Shown in pieces: positions 8,384-16,729 of a stretch of DNA of 39,889 nucleotides; positions within the stretch are counted from its first letter, which is position 1, and every line of letters starts with the position of its first letter. The translations under genes and the position numbers were made by a program. The notes under the pieces are model-generated. The model was not told the DNA's origin. It made no database searches and worked only from the letters and a program-made list of their open reading frames with translations. Origin of the DNA: Paenibacillus bovis (GTDB lineage: Bacteria > Bacillota > Bacilli > Bacillales > Bacillaceae_C); the NCBI GenBank assembly GCA_007679095.1, contig VEFU01000039.1:1440-41328 (forward strand), in the 5' to 3' direction.

Positions 8384-9526
8384 TTATCCTCCCTTCACGA
8401 TGGACTTTCTCACCATCATTCTGACATCATGAGTTGTTTTAGATGCCCCACTATCAGACTTCTTATGATAGAAAGGTTTCCCCATATTCACGAACGGCTG
8501 CACCCCGTAAAAGTCAGCTCGAACTGTACCAACGATTGGCAAATCAATTAATTGACTAATATTTTTCTCTGACAATTCACTTTTGTTATTTTTACGATTT
8601 ACAATGACATACACATTGTTCTTATTCCCGATTTGATAGCGACGGAAATGTGTTAAAGAATGTTTTAGCCCACGAACAGATAAACTATCTGGATTTAATA
8701 CATAGTAAATGTGGGTAGACTCTGATAAAGCATTAAATGTTATAGCATTAAAAGTGGATGGTAAATCCAAAATGACTTCATCATAATGATTTCTGCACGT
8801 TCTAATAACCCTTGTAATTAGCTCATCAGCTGACATATCGATATATTCCGGGTTTGCCGGACTTAATAAAATATGAATCCCTGTATTTTCCTCTTTAACT
8901 GCTACGTTATGAATATGGTTGATGGATAGTTCGTGTATAACTGGCATCAGGTCCATATAAGATCTCTCAGGTTCTAATCCAAACACGACCTCTACTCCGC
9001 CAAATTGCACATTAAAATCAATCAATATAACGCGTTTATCACATTGTAGTTGTAAGTTCTGAGCTACCATCGCAGCAATTAATGTTTTTCCAGTACCACC
9101 CTTGGCACTATAAAAAGCTCTTACCGCTCCAGCTCCTTCAAATGACAAGAAATCACTGTCGATACCCGATTGATCTCGGCTAAATGCGGGAAGTGGTTTT
9201 CGTAAAATATCATCTAAACTCTCCACTTCATCGGGAACGATTATTAGTTCTTTTGCCCCGACTTTCATCCATTTTCTCGCATTTTCAAAGGAACGATCAC
9301 GCACAAGTCCTATCAAAATAGTATTATAGGGAACTTGAATGTTATCATTTGTTTCTAAAATCGTTTCATCGACAATCGTATATAAATAATGTTCTTCACC
9401 ACTGTATGGTCCTTCCCATATATCGGAATCATTCATTTCGATATGATGGCTATCTAAAATACGACGTATTTCCATTAATAAAGATTTATCTTCAGTGATC
9501 ACCATTGCATTGATGCTTTTCATCAA
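8384..9526 (-). CDS. tadZ: Pilus localisation ATPase TadZ/CpaE
   Basis: About 380 aa. An atypical receiver-like N-terminal domain (1-115) is followed by a MinD/ParA-like ATPase domain. It contains a deviant Walker A, KGGTGKT (142-148), then VILIDFNVQFGGVEVVFGL and EVILDLPSTFNAITFNAL (switch and Walker B regions). TadZ proteins mark the site of the pilus machine in the cell. The reading frame starts with TTG at 9526 directly followed by ATG at 9523. A GAGG sequence lies 7 nt before the TTG, so either start is possible. A 142 nt gap separates it from cpaB and could hold an internal promoter, though I could not pick one. Confidence 0.88.
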   Translation of the reverse strand: MMKSINAMVITEDKSLLMEIRRILDSHHIEMNDSDIWEGPYSGEEHYLYTIVDETILETNDNIQVPYNTILIGLVRDRSFENARKWMKVGAKELIIVPDEVESLDDILRKPLPAFSRDQSGIDSDFLSFEGAGAVRAFYSAKGGTGKTLIAAMVAQNLQLQCDKRVILIDFNVQFGGVEVVFGLEPERSYMDLMPVIHELSINHIHNVAVKEENTGIHILLSPANPEYIDMSADELITRVIRTCRNHYDEVILDLPSTFNAITFNALSESTHIYYVLNPDSLSVRGLKHSLTHFRRYQIGNKNNVYVIVNRKNNKSELSEKNISQLIDLPIVGTVRADFYGVQPFVNMGKPFYHKKSDSGASKTTHDVRMMVRKSIVKGG

Positions 9527-9668
9527 AACCAGACCTCATTTCACACACTAATTTATTCAATTAGTAAAGTTACCAAACTTTTCGACTATTATTGCAACAC
9601 CTGACACACTTCACTCGCTCTGACGCTCTCTACTTTTTACAATCAGGAAACGAGCACTTGCGCTACTT

Positions 9669-10457
9669 TTATTCCTTCTTTTCTTCTTTGTTTTCTTCGT
9701 TTTCTTGTTGCTGCTGTGCTTGATTATTACCTTGCTGTTCTTGATTTACTTGCTCGTTGTTATTTTGCTGTTCTGCCTGATTCTGATTTGGATCAGGTGT
9801 TTCTTCAGTTTGAACTGGATTCGGAACATCCGGTTTTAGTTGGTTAATTCTTAGAACCCTAATTTGCTCTGCTGTATTTTGCAAATGTATTAATTGTTCT
9901 GCTTGTTCTAGTGTTAACGACACTTTTATCGCCGTCCCATTTCGATTATTTTCTAACTGAACGTTTTCACTTTGGATGACACTTATTTCATTTAAAATTC
10001 TTTTTGTTTCAATCTTTCCACCATTATCTAACTTATAAGAAGCAATAATATCTACTTTATCTCCATTGTAGATAGCTTGATCCATAATCACGTTTTGTGT
10101 TGGATTTAACCAAACTACACGATGACCTTCAGGAATATCTACCCTAGCTCTTAAAATATTATCCGTTAATAAGTCACCTTTTTTTACATCTACGATTAAC
10201 AAATGTTCTTCCAAATCCTTTTCATTTGTAATAAAGGAGGATACTGCACTAGATTTTGGAACACTTAACCACTCAACCATTTCGGGAGTAATTTCCGTGT
10301 ACGCAGGCAGTTCTTTTTTTGCAACCGCTACTTTAATAGACTGCCCCATTAATTCTTTTGCTTCTGATACTTGACTTGTAATGAACCAACCCGTAACAAC
10401 AGCTAAAATAAACGCAATTGTTAGGAAAAAAAACGCCTTTCTTTTTGCACTAATCAT
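9669..10457 (-). CDS. cpaB: Pilus assembly protein CpaB/RcpC with Gln/Asn-rich tail
   Basis: 262 aa. An N-terminal membrane helix (about 7-26) is followed by an SAF domain (about 40-110: VAVAKKELPAYTEITPEMVEWLSVPKS) and a CpaB/RcpC C-terminal domain (about 110-205: NVIMDQAIYNGDKVDIIASY). The last 50 residues are low-complexity and rich in Q, N and E. In Gram-negative Tad systems CpaB links to the secretin. In this Gram-positive setting no secretin is present, so an interaction with peptidoglycan or the pilus base is more likely (inference). A GGGGG site lies 7 nt before the ATG. Confidence 0.87.
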   Translation of the reverse strand: MISAKRKAFFFLTIAFILAVVTGWFITSQVSEAKELMGQSIKVAVAKKELPAYTEITPEMVEWLSVPKSSAVSSFITNEKDLEEHLLIVDVKKGDLLTDNILRARVDIPEGHRVVWLNPTQNVIMDQAIYNGDKVDIIASYKLDNGGKIETKRILNEISVIQSENVQLENNRNGTAIKVSLTLEQAEQLIHLQNTAEQIRVLRINQLKPDVPNPVQTEETPDPNQNQAEQQNNNEQVNQEQQGNNQAQQQQENEENKEEKKE

Positions 10458-10496
10458 ACTTGTTCCCCCACCAATTAATATTCTGACGTTAATCCC

Positions 10497-11225
10497 TTAT
10501 ATGGTGACAGCTTGAATATATGGAACCCCTACAGGCAAACACTCATTTTCTAATTGAACATGTTTCATTGCGTGAGGAAGATCAATATCCAGTCCCTTAC
10601 TAACTGCCCATACTTGCTCCGTTTCCTGTTCTTCTGTCAACACTTTCCAAAGTCGATCAATTGTCCCAGTTTGATGTGTTTTAATTCTCTTATCTGCTAA
10701 CACTTCCATCAGAACAAACACTTGATAATTTTTCGGCTTGTAGATTGCGTTATGCTTCTTTGGTCTAATTACCTTCATTGGACTTGGCGATATTACCCAA
10801 TTTCTTCTTGTTCTCCCTCTGCCTTTCATTAACTTCAGCACATCCGTATATGTAGCTTTTTCAGCATCCAATCTTCGTACTTCTTCAACAAAGTACAACA
10901 ATTCAGCTTTATTACCGTTTATGGGAATGGGCCAAAGAACTTTATCGGGGAGAAGCCAATTTTGAAGGCGATTAAGTAACTCTCCTGATCTGAATCGCGA
11001 GTCATAAAAATAAGCAATCTTATCATGTTCTTCAAATAGCTTAATAAAATATTCGAGTTCTTCATTTAAGGTAGGAGTTTTGAAAACTATTTTTCTAGTA
11101 AAAAAGGAAGGTTTTATAAATCGCAATGCATCATCTAACTGATTATACTTTCCTTTCAATTTAGCTTTTTTCACAAACTCATCATTGTTTTGTAAACTTA
11201 AAATTTCATCCACTAATACCAGCAT
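10497..11225 (-). CDS. Protein of unknown function heading the Tad operon
   Basis: About 242 aa from the ATG at 11225, which has a perfect AAGGAG with 6 nt spacing. An upstream in-frame ATG at 11243 lies just before that site and is less likely. There is no signal peptide or membrane segment, so it should be cytoplasmic. It begins with a hydrophobic strand (MLVLVDEILSL). It has a basic middle (KGRGRTRRNW and RPKKHNAIYKPKNYQVFV) and a C-terminal part resembling a small mixed alpha/beta or winged-helix-like module (LMEVLADKRIKTHQTGTIDRLWKVL). I do not recognise the family. It is transcribed 39 nt upstream of cpaB, so a regulatory or assembly role in pilus biogenesis is a positional guess. Confidence 0.72.
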   Translation of the reverse strand: MLVLVDEILSLQNNDEFVKKAKLKGKYNQLDDALRFIKPSFFTRKIVFKTPTLNEELEYFIKLFEEHDKIAYFYDSRFRSGELLNRLQNWLLPDKVLWPIPINGNKAELLYFVEEVRRLDAEKATYTDVLKLMKGRGRTRRNWVISPSPMKVIRPKKHNAIYKPKNYQVFVLMEVLADKRIKTHQTGTIDRLWKVLTEEQETEQVWAVSKGLDIDLPHAMKHVQLENECLPVGVPYIQAVTI

Positions 11226-11547
11226 ATAGAACTCCTTATTCATTCATTTTTCCTTATATATATTGCTTTTTCTCTAACTTCTATACGCTAGTTAATCATT
11301 TGTTCACATGTTGGTCAATCAGGATAAAAAGCCTATGAAATTAGAGCTGATAGTATTTTACTAGTTTTGATTCGAATTCAAGATTTTTTTAGGGTCAAAT
11401 GTCTCGGTTTGCTAGGAGGAAAATTGGGTAAGAATTTCGAATATATACAAATTATGGATATTAATTTGCCCACAGGAAACAAATGAGGTATATTTAATCA
11501 TTTTAAATAATCGTTTCAATTTAAAGCAGGAGTGGGAAAAATAGGTC
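11226..11547. other. Intergenic region upstream of the Tad operon
   Basis: AT-rich, non-coding. It should contain the promoter of the minus-strand Tad operon. The best -35-like sequence on the minus strand is TTGACC (around 11305-11310), but no good -10 lies at the right distance, so I make no firm promoter call. On the plus strand an AGGAGG (around 11416-11421) precedes a TTG-started frame of only about 20 codons, which is too short to support. No terminator-like hairpin was found for the DUF2071 gene. Confidence 0.5.
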
Positions 11548-12279
11548 TTATTTAACTTGTTTCAACATCCATACAAATACTTGTTTTTTGTCTGAAAAAT
11601 GCAGCAATGGGGGCCTTTCTTTATAAGTTTCAGGTATAAAAGGGACAATTGTATTTTTTCGCACTTCCGCTTCCGCTTTACGCACACGCCAACGATCATG
11701 GTGAATATCTCCTCTAAAAATTGATTTCCCCATAGGTGTATAGAAGCAATAACGCTCGAATAACCAAAATTCCAAACTTGATTTAGATGGTAAAATTGGT
11801 TCAGAGACTGGATGATACACAATATCCAACAATTCATTTTGATTGTAGTTGCTTTGGAAACAAGTATGTTGTCCTTTCACCTCCATTTTCATGCTTGCTT
11901 TTCGATACGGTAGGAACGCGAAAATTCGCGCACCCAAAACATCCATCCACTTATTTGCATCTAAATTAAAAAAGTAAATACCAGGGGTACCTTTATATGT
12001 AACGTAAGTGCGTACATTTAATTCTAAATATGTACTCAAATATGGAAGCTGCGGCAACCCGCGTAAACGCATATCCTCTACTTGAAAAGGAATAATCCCT
12101 AACCACGCTTGACCATCAAACACATCTAGCTCCAGTTGTGGAGGAATATATTCTTTAAGCAAATCAGCTGGAACGGGCCAATGACAGAAAAGTAGCTGTT
12201 TCCATACTTGAGTCATCACCCAGTGATTATTTCGAATCGGAAACGGTCGTTGATCTGTTTCAAGAAATTCTTTGTACAT
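11548..12279 (-). CDS. DUF2071 (YqjF-like) protein
   Basis: About 243 aa. It matches the DUF2071/YqjF family: the N-terminal WKQLLFCHWPVPADLLKEYIPP, then LELDVFDGQAWLGIIPFQVEDMRLRGLP, a central TPGIYFFNLDANK and a C-terminal LEFWLFERYCFYT. The fold is related to acetoacetate-decarboxylase-like beta-barrels, and the function is unknown. The frame is open up to 12333, but AAGGAG with 7 nt spacing selects the ATG at 12279. It is a single gene in minus orientation, separated from the next gene by a terminator hairpin. Confidence 0.85.
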   Translation of the reverse strand: MYKEFLETDQRPFPIRNNHWVMTQVWKQLLFCHWPVPADLLKEYIPPQLELDVFDGQAWLGIIPFQVEDMRLRGLPQLPYLSTYLELNVRTYVTYKGTPGIYFFNLDANKWMDVLGARIFAFLPYRKASMKMEVKGQHTCFQSNYNQNELLDIVYHPVSEPILPSKSSLEFWLFERYCFYTPMGKSIFRGDIHHDRWRVRKAEAEVRKNTIVPFIPETYKERPPLLHFSDKKQVFVWMLKQVK

Positions 12280-12355
12280 TTTCATGCTCCTTTTGGGGGA
12301 TTGATTATGAGGGGATTGGAACAAAAACAACAAAATCCTTCGAAGTTAGGTATGT

Positions 12356-12395
12356 AAAAGCCAAACTATCTTGAAGAATTTCAAGCAATAGTTTG
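12356..12395 (-). terminator. Terminator hairpin downstream of the 113-aa gene
   Basis: CAAACTAT (12362-12369) pairs perfectly with ATAGTTTG (12388-12395). Inside it CTTGAA pairs with TTCAAG. On the minus strand a short T run (GCTTTTAC) follows. It fits a rho-independent terminator for the gene at 12442-12783. Confidence 0.65.
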
Positions 12396-12441
12396 ACTTA
12401 TGAACTTAACCATATTTTCTTGTACTGCCTCAAAACAAACC

Positions 12442-12783
12442 TTACTTATCATTTTTTTCTTTGTCTTTCTTTTTTTCCGTCATGACTCTGAAGAATTGTG
12501 TGTGCATGCTGCCTTGCACAATGTTTTCTAAGAAAAACTTTCCAACCAGTTCTAAATACTCATCATCATCAAACATTCGTTTATTTTGAAGTTCCATTTC
12601 TCCTAATCCGTCATAAGTTGCCAAAAGAGAATACGTATGATCTTGTCCTGAGATTGGGGTTAACACTTCTACTTTGTGATTAAAATTCTCATTACGATAT
12701 TTTTTCATTTCCTGTAAATTTTCGATGGCCTCTTGGAACTTCTCTTGATGAATTTCAAATGTTTGATATACATAAACAGTCAT
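12442..12783 (-). CDS. Small protein, probable dimeric alpha/beta-barrel fold
   Basis: 113 aa with GGGGG 7 nt before ATG. The pattern of a beta strand (TVYVYQTFEI), a helix (EKFQEAIENLQEMKKYRN), two strands (HKVEVLTPISG, TYSLLATYDG), a helix (DDDEYLELVGKFFLENI) and a last strand (MHTQFFRVM) resembles the ABM/NIPSNAP-type dimeric alpha/beta-barrel fold. The C-terminal tail is very lysine-rich (EKKKDKEKNDK). No catalytic residues can be assigned. It sits 18 nt after the DUF2512 gene, so they are probably one transcript. The fold call is an inference from the secondary-structure pattern. Confidence 0.65.
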   Translation of the reverse strand: MTVYVYQTFEIHQEKFQEAIENLQEMKKYRNENFNHKVEVLTPISGQDHTYSLLATYDGLGEMELQNKRMFDDDEYLELVGKFFLENIVQGSMHTQFFRVMTEKKKDKEKNDK

Positions 12784-12801
12784 TCTGCAACCCCCGATAC
12801 G

Positions 12802-13257
12802 TCATCTTTCCACATCATTACTTTTTTCTACATCAGAAATAATATCTGTAAATTCTTCCGAAGCCTCTGTTTGATAACGAAAATTTTTAATATACATACC
12901 ATCATCTCTAGATTCGGAATGAATATAAATCGCCATATATTTATGGAAAAAGCTTTCAAAAACAGCTACTCCAATTGCTGAAATTAGAGAATACGTAAAT
13001 TCATTATCGCCAATTACCATACTTTCCGTCATTACCCAAATAATCAATAAAGCTAATCCAAAGTCAGCAATTGTTGCTATCGTATTGTTCGTTCTTCGAA
13101 GAAGGAACAAATCACCAATAATATATGAGGTAATTCCTAATACTAATGAAATCATGAAAACCGAACCAAAGGACATCCCATAGATTAGCCCCAATATCGC
13201 GTATAGTAACACGAGGGTTGCCATAAATTTCATTGATATTGCTTTTATATGACGCAT
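12802..13257 (-). CDS. YndM-like integral membrane protein (DUF2512)
   Basis: 151 aa with four hydrophobic segments (about 10-27, 30-50, 61-80, 86-103) and a cytoplasmic-looking acidic C-terminus. The opening MRHIKAISMKFMATLVLL and the GDLFLLRRTNNTIATIADFGLALL region are typical of the YndM/DUF2512 family in spore-forming Bacillaceae; function unknown. GAGGAG lies 10 nt before ATG. It is divergent from the DUF3231 gene across a 200 nt gap. Confidence 0.82.
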   Translation of the reverse strand: MRHIKAISMKFMATLVLLYAILGLIYGMSFGSVFMISLVLGITSYIIGDLFLLRRTNNTIATIADFGLALLIIWVMTESMVIGDNEFTYSLISAIGVAVFESFFHKYMAIYIHSESRDDGMYIKNFRYQTEASEEFTDIISDVEKSNDVER

Positions 13258-13411
13258 AAAAATTCAACTCCTCATGAAATAATCTGTTGTAAAGATTAAT
13301 ACCTTGTTATATTTCCTTACTTTCAGCAACGCTATTCTCACATTTAACATCCAATTAATAGAACCTTTACCTTTGTATATCTAAGATTGTTCGGGGGGAA
13401 CATTAATGTAG

Positions 13412-13428
13412 TGCACAAATAAAGTGCA
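13412..13428. promoter_or_regulatory. Short inverted repeat upstream of the DUF3231 gene
   Basis: TGCAC-N7-GTGCA, about 35 nt before the ATG of the plus-strand gene and between two divergent genes. It could be an operator or a small leader hairpin. Nothing in the sequence identifies the regulator. Confidence 0.3.
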
Positions 13429-13461
13429 TCAATAATGTTTGCAATAAATGGGAGGCTTACG

Positions 13462-13980
13462 ATGGGAATACTTAGTGGAAACCCAAAAGAAGAACCGATG
13501 CATTATGGAGAAGTGTTTGGAGCTTGGTCATTTTTAACTGCTGCAAAAGCAATGATAGCTGCTTACCAAACAAAGATTAATCATGTTGGAGATAAAGAAT
13601 TAAAAGAATTAATTGAAGAAGCAATAAAACAATGCAAACAAGAAGAAAAGGAAATTGAAGCATTACTTAAGGAGAATGGTGTAGGATTACCACCAACGCC
13701 TCCCGATCGTCCGAAAGCTGCATTAGAGGAAATTCCAGTTGGGGCCCGCTTCCTTGACCAGGAGATTTCAGCAGCATTATCTGCAAGCATCGCAGCTGGA
13801 TTAGTTGCTTGTAGTACCATAATGGGTGAATCACTTCGTGAAGATATCGGAATGATGTTTGGTCAATTCCACTTACAAAAAGCAGCTCTAGGTGTTAAAG
13901 CTCTAAGGTTAGCGAAGGAAAAAGGATGGATTATCGTTCCACCACTTCACAACCATCATTTAACAAAAGAAGAAAAGTAA
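13462..13980 (+). CDS. DUF3231 family protein
   Basis: 172 aa. GGGAGG with 6-7 nt spacing selects the ATG at 13462 over an upstream in-frame ATG at 13435. The protein is helical: LHYGEVFGAW-like opening (MHYGEVFGAWSFLTAAKAM), the PPTPPDRP linker (about 76-83), and IPVGARFLDQEISAALSASIAAGLVACSTIMGESLREDIGMMFGQFH. This pattern is that of DUF3231 proteins common in Bacillus and relatives, which are related to CotF-type coat proteins in annotation. Many family members carry two copies of the domain; this has one. It is monocistronic and ends in a strong terminator. Confidence 0.8.
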   Translation: MGILSGNPKEEPMHYGEVFGAWSFLTAAKAMIAAYQTKINHVGDKELKELIEEAIKQCKQEEKEIEALLKENGVGLPPTPPDRPKAALEEIPVGARFLDQEISAALSASIAAGLVACSTIMGESLREDIGMMFGQFHLQKAALGVKALRLAKEKGWIIVPPLHNHHLTKEEK

Positions 13981-13985
13981 ATCAG

Positions 13986-14017
13986 AAAACGCACAGATGC
14001 TAAAATCTGTGCGTTTC
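13986..14017. terminator. Bidirectional terminator between convergent genes
   Basis: Perfect stem AAACGCACAGAT / ATCTGTGCGTTT with a short loop. T-rich sequence follows on the plus strand (CCTCATTTTTTCTTC). It ends the DUF3231 gene and overlaps the region after the permease stop at 14019. Confidence 0.88.
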
Positions 14018-14018
14018 C

Positions 14019-15371
14019 TCATTTTTTCTTCTTATTCTTTTTATTAATAAAAAGTAACACAATAACAACGATTACGATGAAACCAATACTTACAAAAAAG
14101 CCGGGTCTACTCGAACCGTGAATCAATGTTCCACTTACTGCAAGTAGGATTAGCGCCATTCCGGAAAATCTTTTTACATGATCAAATCCAGTTGCCTTTA
14201 CTAATTTTGGAAAAGTAACTAAAATAAAAAACCAGTTGTAAAGTAACATGAGTCCTGCAGCAGTAGTAATATATTCATACACTCGATCCGGCATCAGTAG
14301 TGCCGTAACAATTGATACGATTAGTCCACAAACTGTTAGTCCCATGGCGAAAGGGTGAAATTTCAAGTTACCTTTTTTCGAAAAAAATTTAGGTGCATCT
14401 CCATCTTCCGATAAAGTTACAATCATACTCGTAACCGCAAATAAGGATGCGGACATCGCAGAAAAACCTGCAATGTTAATTGCACCGTTAAATACATGAG
14501 GAAAAAAGTTTAAATGATATTTATCAAGTGCAATAACAAATGGACTTTCCTCCGTATTAAATTTGTCAAATGCTACTAAATTAGAAGCTAAAAATAGAGA
14601 AATTAAATATATTGCCACCAAAATCATCAACATGATGGTACCTGATTTTCTTGCATCTTCTTTTTTCTTGAGCCTTGGAGCCAAAATCCCCATTATCTCT
14701 ATTCCACCAAAAGCATAAAAACCAAAGATTAGTGCAGACCACAATCCCATTACTCCACCAGGAAAGAGTTTACCAACTGAATTTGGCATCCGAAAATCGT
14801 TACTACTTCCACCAAACAAACCAAAAAGCACAAGTACCGCCAAAATGATAAACATTAAGATGGCTGCTATTTTTATAATTGCAAATAGATTTTGAGCTCT
14901 TTCAAATCCCTTTGTTCCGATAATGACTACTACTACACGTAAGACTGCATATATAGAAGCAAATATCCAGAGGAGAACGTTAGGAAACCAAAATCTTGTC
15001 AAAATTGAGAGCGCGGTAAGCTGACTTCCGGTAATTAACATTTCGGAGAACCAGTATACCCAACCGCTACTAAAACCAGCCCATTTGCCATATGCCTTTT
15101 TTGCATAGGAACGGAATGACCCTTCTTGCGGATCTTGTGCAGACATTTTTGTCAGTGCATCTATTACGGTATAAGTTCCAATTCCTGCTAAAATAAATGC
15201 TATCACGATAGAAGGACCTGTCATTTTTATACCGAGTCCAGAACCAAGAAAATAGCCTGTCCCTATAATACAACCAACGCCAAGCAAAGATAACTGCCAC
15301 CAGGCTAATTTCTTGGCACCATCTTTATCGTCTTTACCACTTTTAGCACCAGCTCTAGCCGGTATTTCCAT
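14019..15371 (-). CDS. APC-family amino-acid permease
   Basis: About 450 aa with roughly 12 transmembrane helices. Features of the APC superfamily: after a polar N-terminus, LSLLGVGCIIGTGYFLGSG (the G-x-IIGTG-x-F substrate-binding motif of TM1) and EGSFRSYAKKAYGKWAGFSSGWVYW in TM3. GAGGAGG with 7 nt spacing selects the ATG at 15371; the frame is open to 15413. It lies 110 nt downstream of asnA in the same direction, separated by an imperfect hairpin. Transport of aspartate or asparagine is therefore plausible, but substrate cannot be read from the sequence. Confidence 0.87.
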   Translation of the reverse strand: MEIPARAGAKSGKDDKDGAKKLAWWQLSLLGVGCIIGTGYFLGSGLGIKMTGPSIVIAFILAGIGTYTVIDALTKMSAQDPQEGSFRSYAKKAYGKWAGFSSGWVYWFSEMLITGSQLTALSILTRFWFPNVLLWIFASIYAVLRVVVVIIGTKGFERAQNLFAIIKIAAILMFIILAVLVLFGLFGGSSNDFRMPNSVGKLFPGGVMGLWSALIFGFYAFGGIEIMGILAPRLKKKEDARKSGTIMLMILVAIYLISLFLASNLVAFDKFNTEESPFVIALDKYHLNFFPHVFNGAINIAGFSAMSASLFAVTSMIVTLSEDGDAPKFFSKKGNLKFHPFAMGLTVCGLIVSIVTALLMPDRVYEYITTAAGLMLLYNWFFILVTFPKLVKATGFDHVKRFSGMALILLAVSGTLIHGSSRPGFFVSIGFIVIVVIVLLFINKKNKKKK

Positions 15372-15430
15372 CGCATTTCCTCCTCTCCATTCCAAATTAT
15401 TATTAACAGCCATTCATTTATTATGTAAGA

Positions 15431-15479
15431 AGAACAGGCGACTCCGTGTACGTTTTATACAAGGAATTACCTGTTCTTG
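15431..15479. promoter_or_regulatory. Long imperfect hairpin between asnA and the permease gene
   Basis: Outer arms AAGAACAGG and CCTGTTCTT pair perfectly. Inside, TCCGTGTA can pair with TACAAGGA with one mismatch. There is no good T run on either strand, so it may be a weak terminator, a processing site or an mRNA stabiliser that sets the relative expression of asnA and the permease. Confidence 0.5.
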
Positions 15480-15480
15480 T

Positions 15481-16494
15481 TTATAAAAGATAGATATTAT
15501 TTTTTTTACAATCTTTGATTACTTGATCATCCCAAACAGAAGATTGAACTTCGCCAATATGCGATTTTTCCAACAGAAACATAAATAATCTGGATTGACC
15601 AATTCCCCCACCTATCGTATATGGAAGCTTTCCAGCTAGAACTAACTGGTGATATTCTAATGATTTTCTATTTTCCTTCCTGGCAGCTTTTAGTTGATAC
15701 AGTAGAGAACTCTCATCCACTCTGATTCCCATCGAAGATATTTCAATCGCTTTTTCTAAAATTGGATACCAAAAAATCATATCTCCATTTAACTCCCAAT
15801 CATCATAATCCGGAGAGCGACTATCATGCTTTTGTCCTGACGGTAATTCTCCACCTATTTGCATAATGAACACAGCACCATACTTCTTGGCAATTATGTC
15901 TTCTCGTTCTTTTGGTGAATAATGAGGGTACAAAGCTTCCAGTTCCTTAGTCGTAATAAAATAGATTTTTTCCGGTAACATTGGCGTTAGCACAGGATAC
16001 AGTTTCTTTATGAATGACTCCGTTGCTTTCATTACTTCATAAATCTTTAACACTTCTGTTTTTAATGTGTATAGATTACGTTGATCTTTGGCAATGACTT
16101 TTTCCCAATCCCACTGATCCACGTACAAAGAATGAAGATTATCTAATATCTCATCTCGCCTAATAGCCCTCATATCAGTGTATATGCCCTCATTTTCGGA
16201 AAAACCATATCTAGCTAGAGCTAGCCTCTTCCATTTAGCTAAAGATTGCACAATTTCAACGGTGGAATTTTCAAGGTCGAGCGCATCAAAGGACACTGTT
16301 CGTTCCACACCGTTTAAATTATCGTTTAACCCCTTCCCTTGCTTTAAAATCATCGGGGCTGATATTTTCGTTACATGTAATACTTCTGCAAAACATTTTT
16401 CAAAGTAATCCTTTATTTTTTTAATCGCTATTTCCGTTTCCATGACATCTAATTTAGATTTGTATTGTTTCGGGGTAAAAATCGGGTTATTCAT
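15481..16494 (-). CDS. asnA: Aspartate-ammonia ligase (asparagine synthetase A)
   Basis: 337 aa. It makes asparagine from aspartate, ammonia and ATP and is related to class II aminoacyl-tRNA synthetases. The sequence is AsnA throughout: YKSKLDVMETEIAIKKIKDYFE at the N-terminus, LKQGKGLNDNLNGVERTVSFD, HSLYVDQWDWEKVI, DDWELNGDMIFWYP and the C-terminal GGGIGQSRLFMFLLEKSHIGEVQ. Length is normal (about 330). GGAGG lies 12 nt before the ATG. No AsnC-type regulator is adjacent. A glutamine-dependent asparagine synthetase (asnB) is encoded 11 kb away in this window. Confidence 0.96.
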   Translation of the reverse strand: MNNPIFTPKQYKSKLDVMETEIAIKKIKDYFEKCFAEVLHVTKISAPMILKQGKGLNDNLNGVERTVSFDALDLENSTVEIVQSLAKWKRLALARYGFSENEGIYTDMRAIRRDEILDNLHSLYVDQWDWEKVIAKDQRNLYTLKTEVLKIYEVMKATESFIKKLYPVLTPMLPEKIYFITTKELEALYPHYSPKEREDIIAKKYGAVFIMQIGGELPSGQKHDSRSPDYDDWELNGDMIFWYPILEKAIEISSMGIRVDESSLLYQLKAARKENRKSLEYHQLVLAGKLPYTIGGGIGQSRLFMFLLEKSHIGEVQSSVWDDQVIKDCKKNNIYLL

Positions 16495-16729
16495 CTCTTA
16501 TTAAATCCTCCACTTGTCACTAATATCTGTTTCTACTTTACTTCATTAAAGTTTTACTAAATTTACGTTATGTCTTTTTTTCTGTGATGGTTACCCATTC
16601 GACATATTTTTCTGAAGAAAATAGATGGAAGCTTTTTCAAGGTTTCGCAATTAATAAGAATATTAAGCGGGAATTTTCACATAGAATGTACAAGCTATAA
16701 TTTATTGCCGAGTGGAGTGGTGGTTTTTG
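16495..16729. other. Intergenic region between asnA and the decayed exporter gene
   Basis: AT-rich, with no credible ORF. It should hold the asnA promoter on the minus strand, but I cannot choose one with confidence. The segment at about 16681-16710 (ATAGAATGTACAAGCTA) is homologous to the region upstream of the intact paralogue at 19285-19303, so the duplication included the promoter region. Confidence 0.5.

Noticed and set aside
11425-11487. TTG-started 20-codon frame after AGGAGG upstream of the DUF2071 region
   Set aside because: Too short, non-ATG start and no similarity visible; cannot be told from chance in AT-rich sequence.
11562-11837. 91-codon minus-strand ORF
   Set aside because: It is the shifted frame of the DUF2071 gene, which has clear family motifs.
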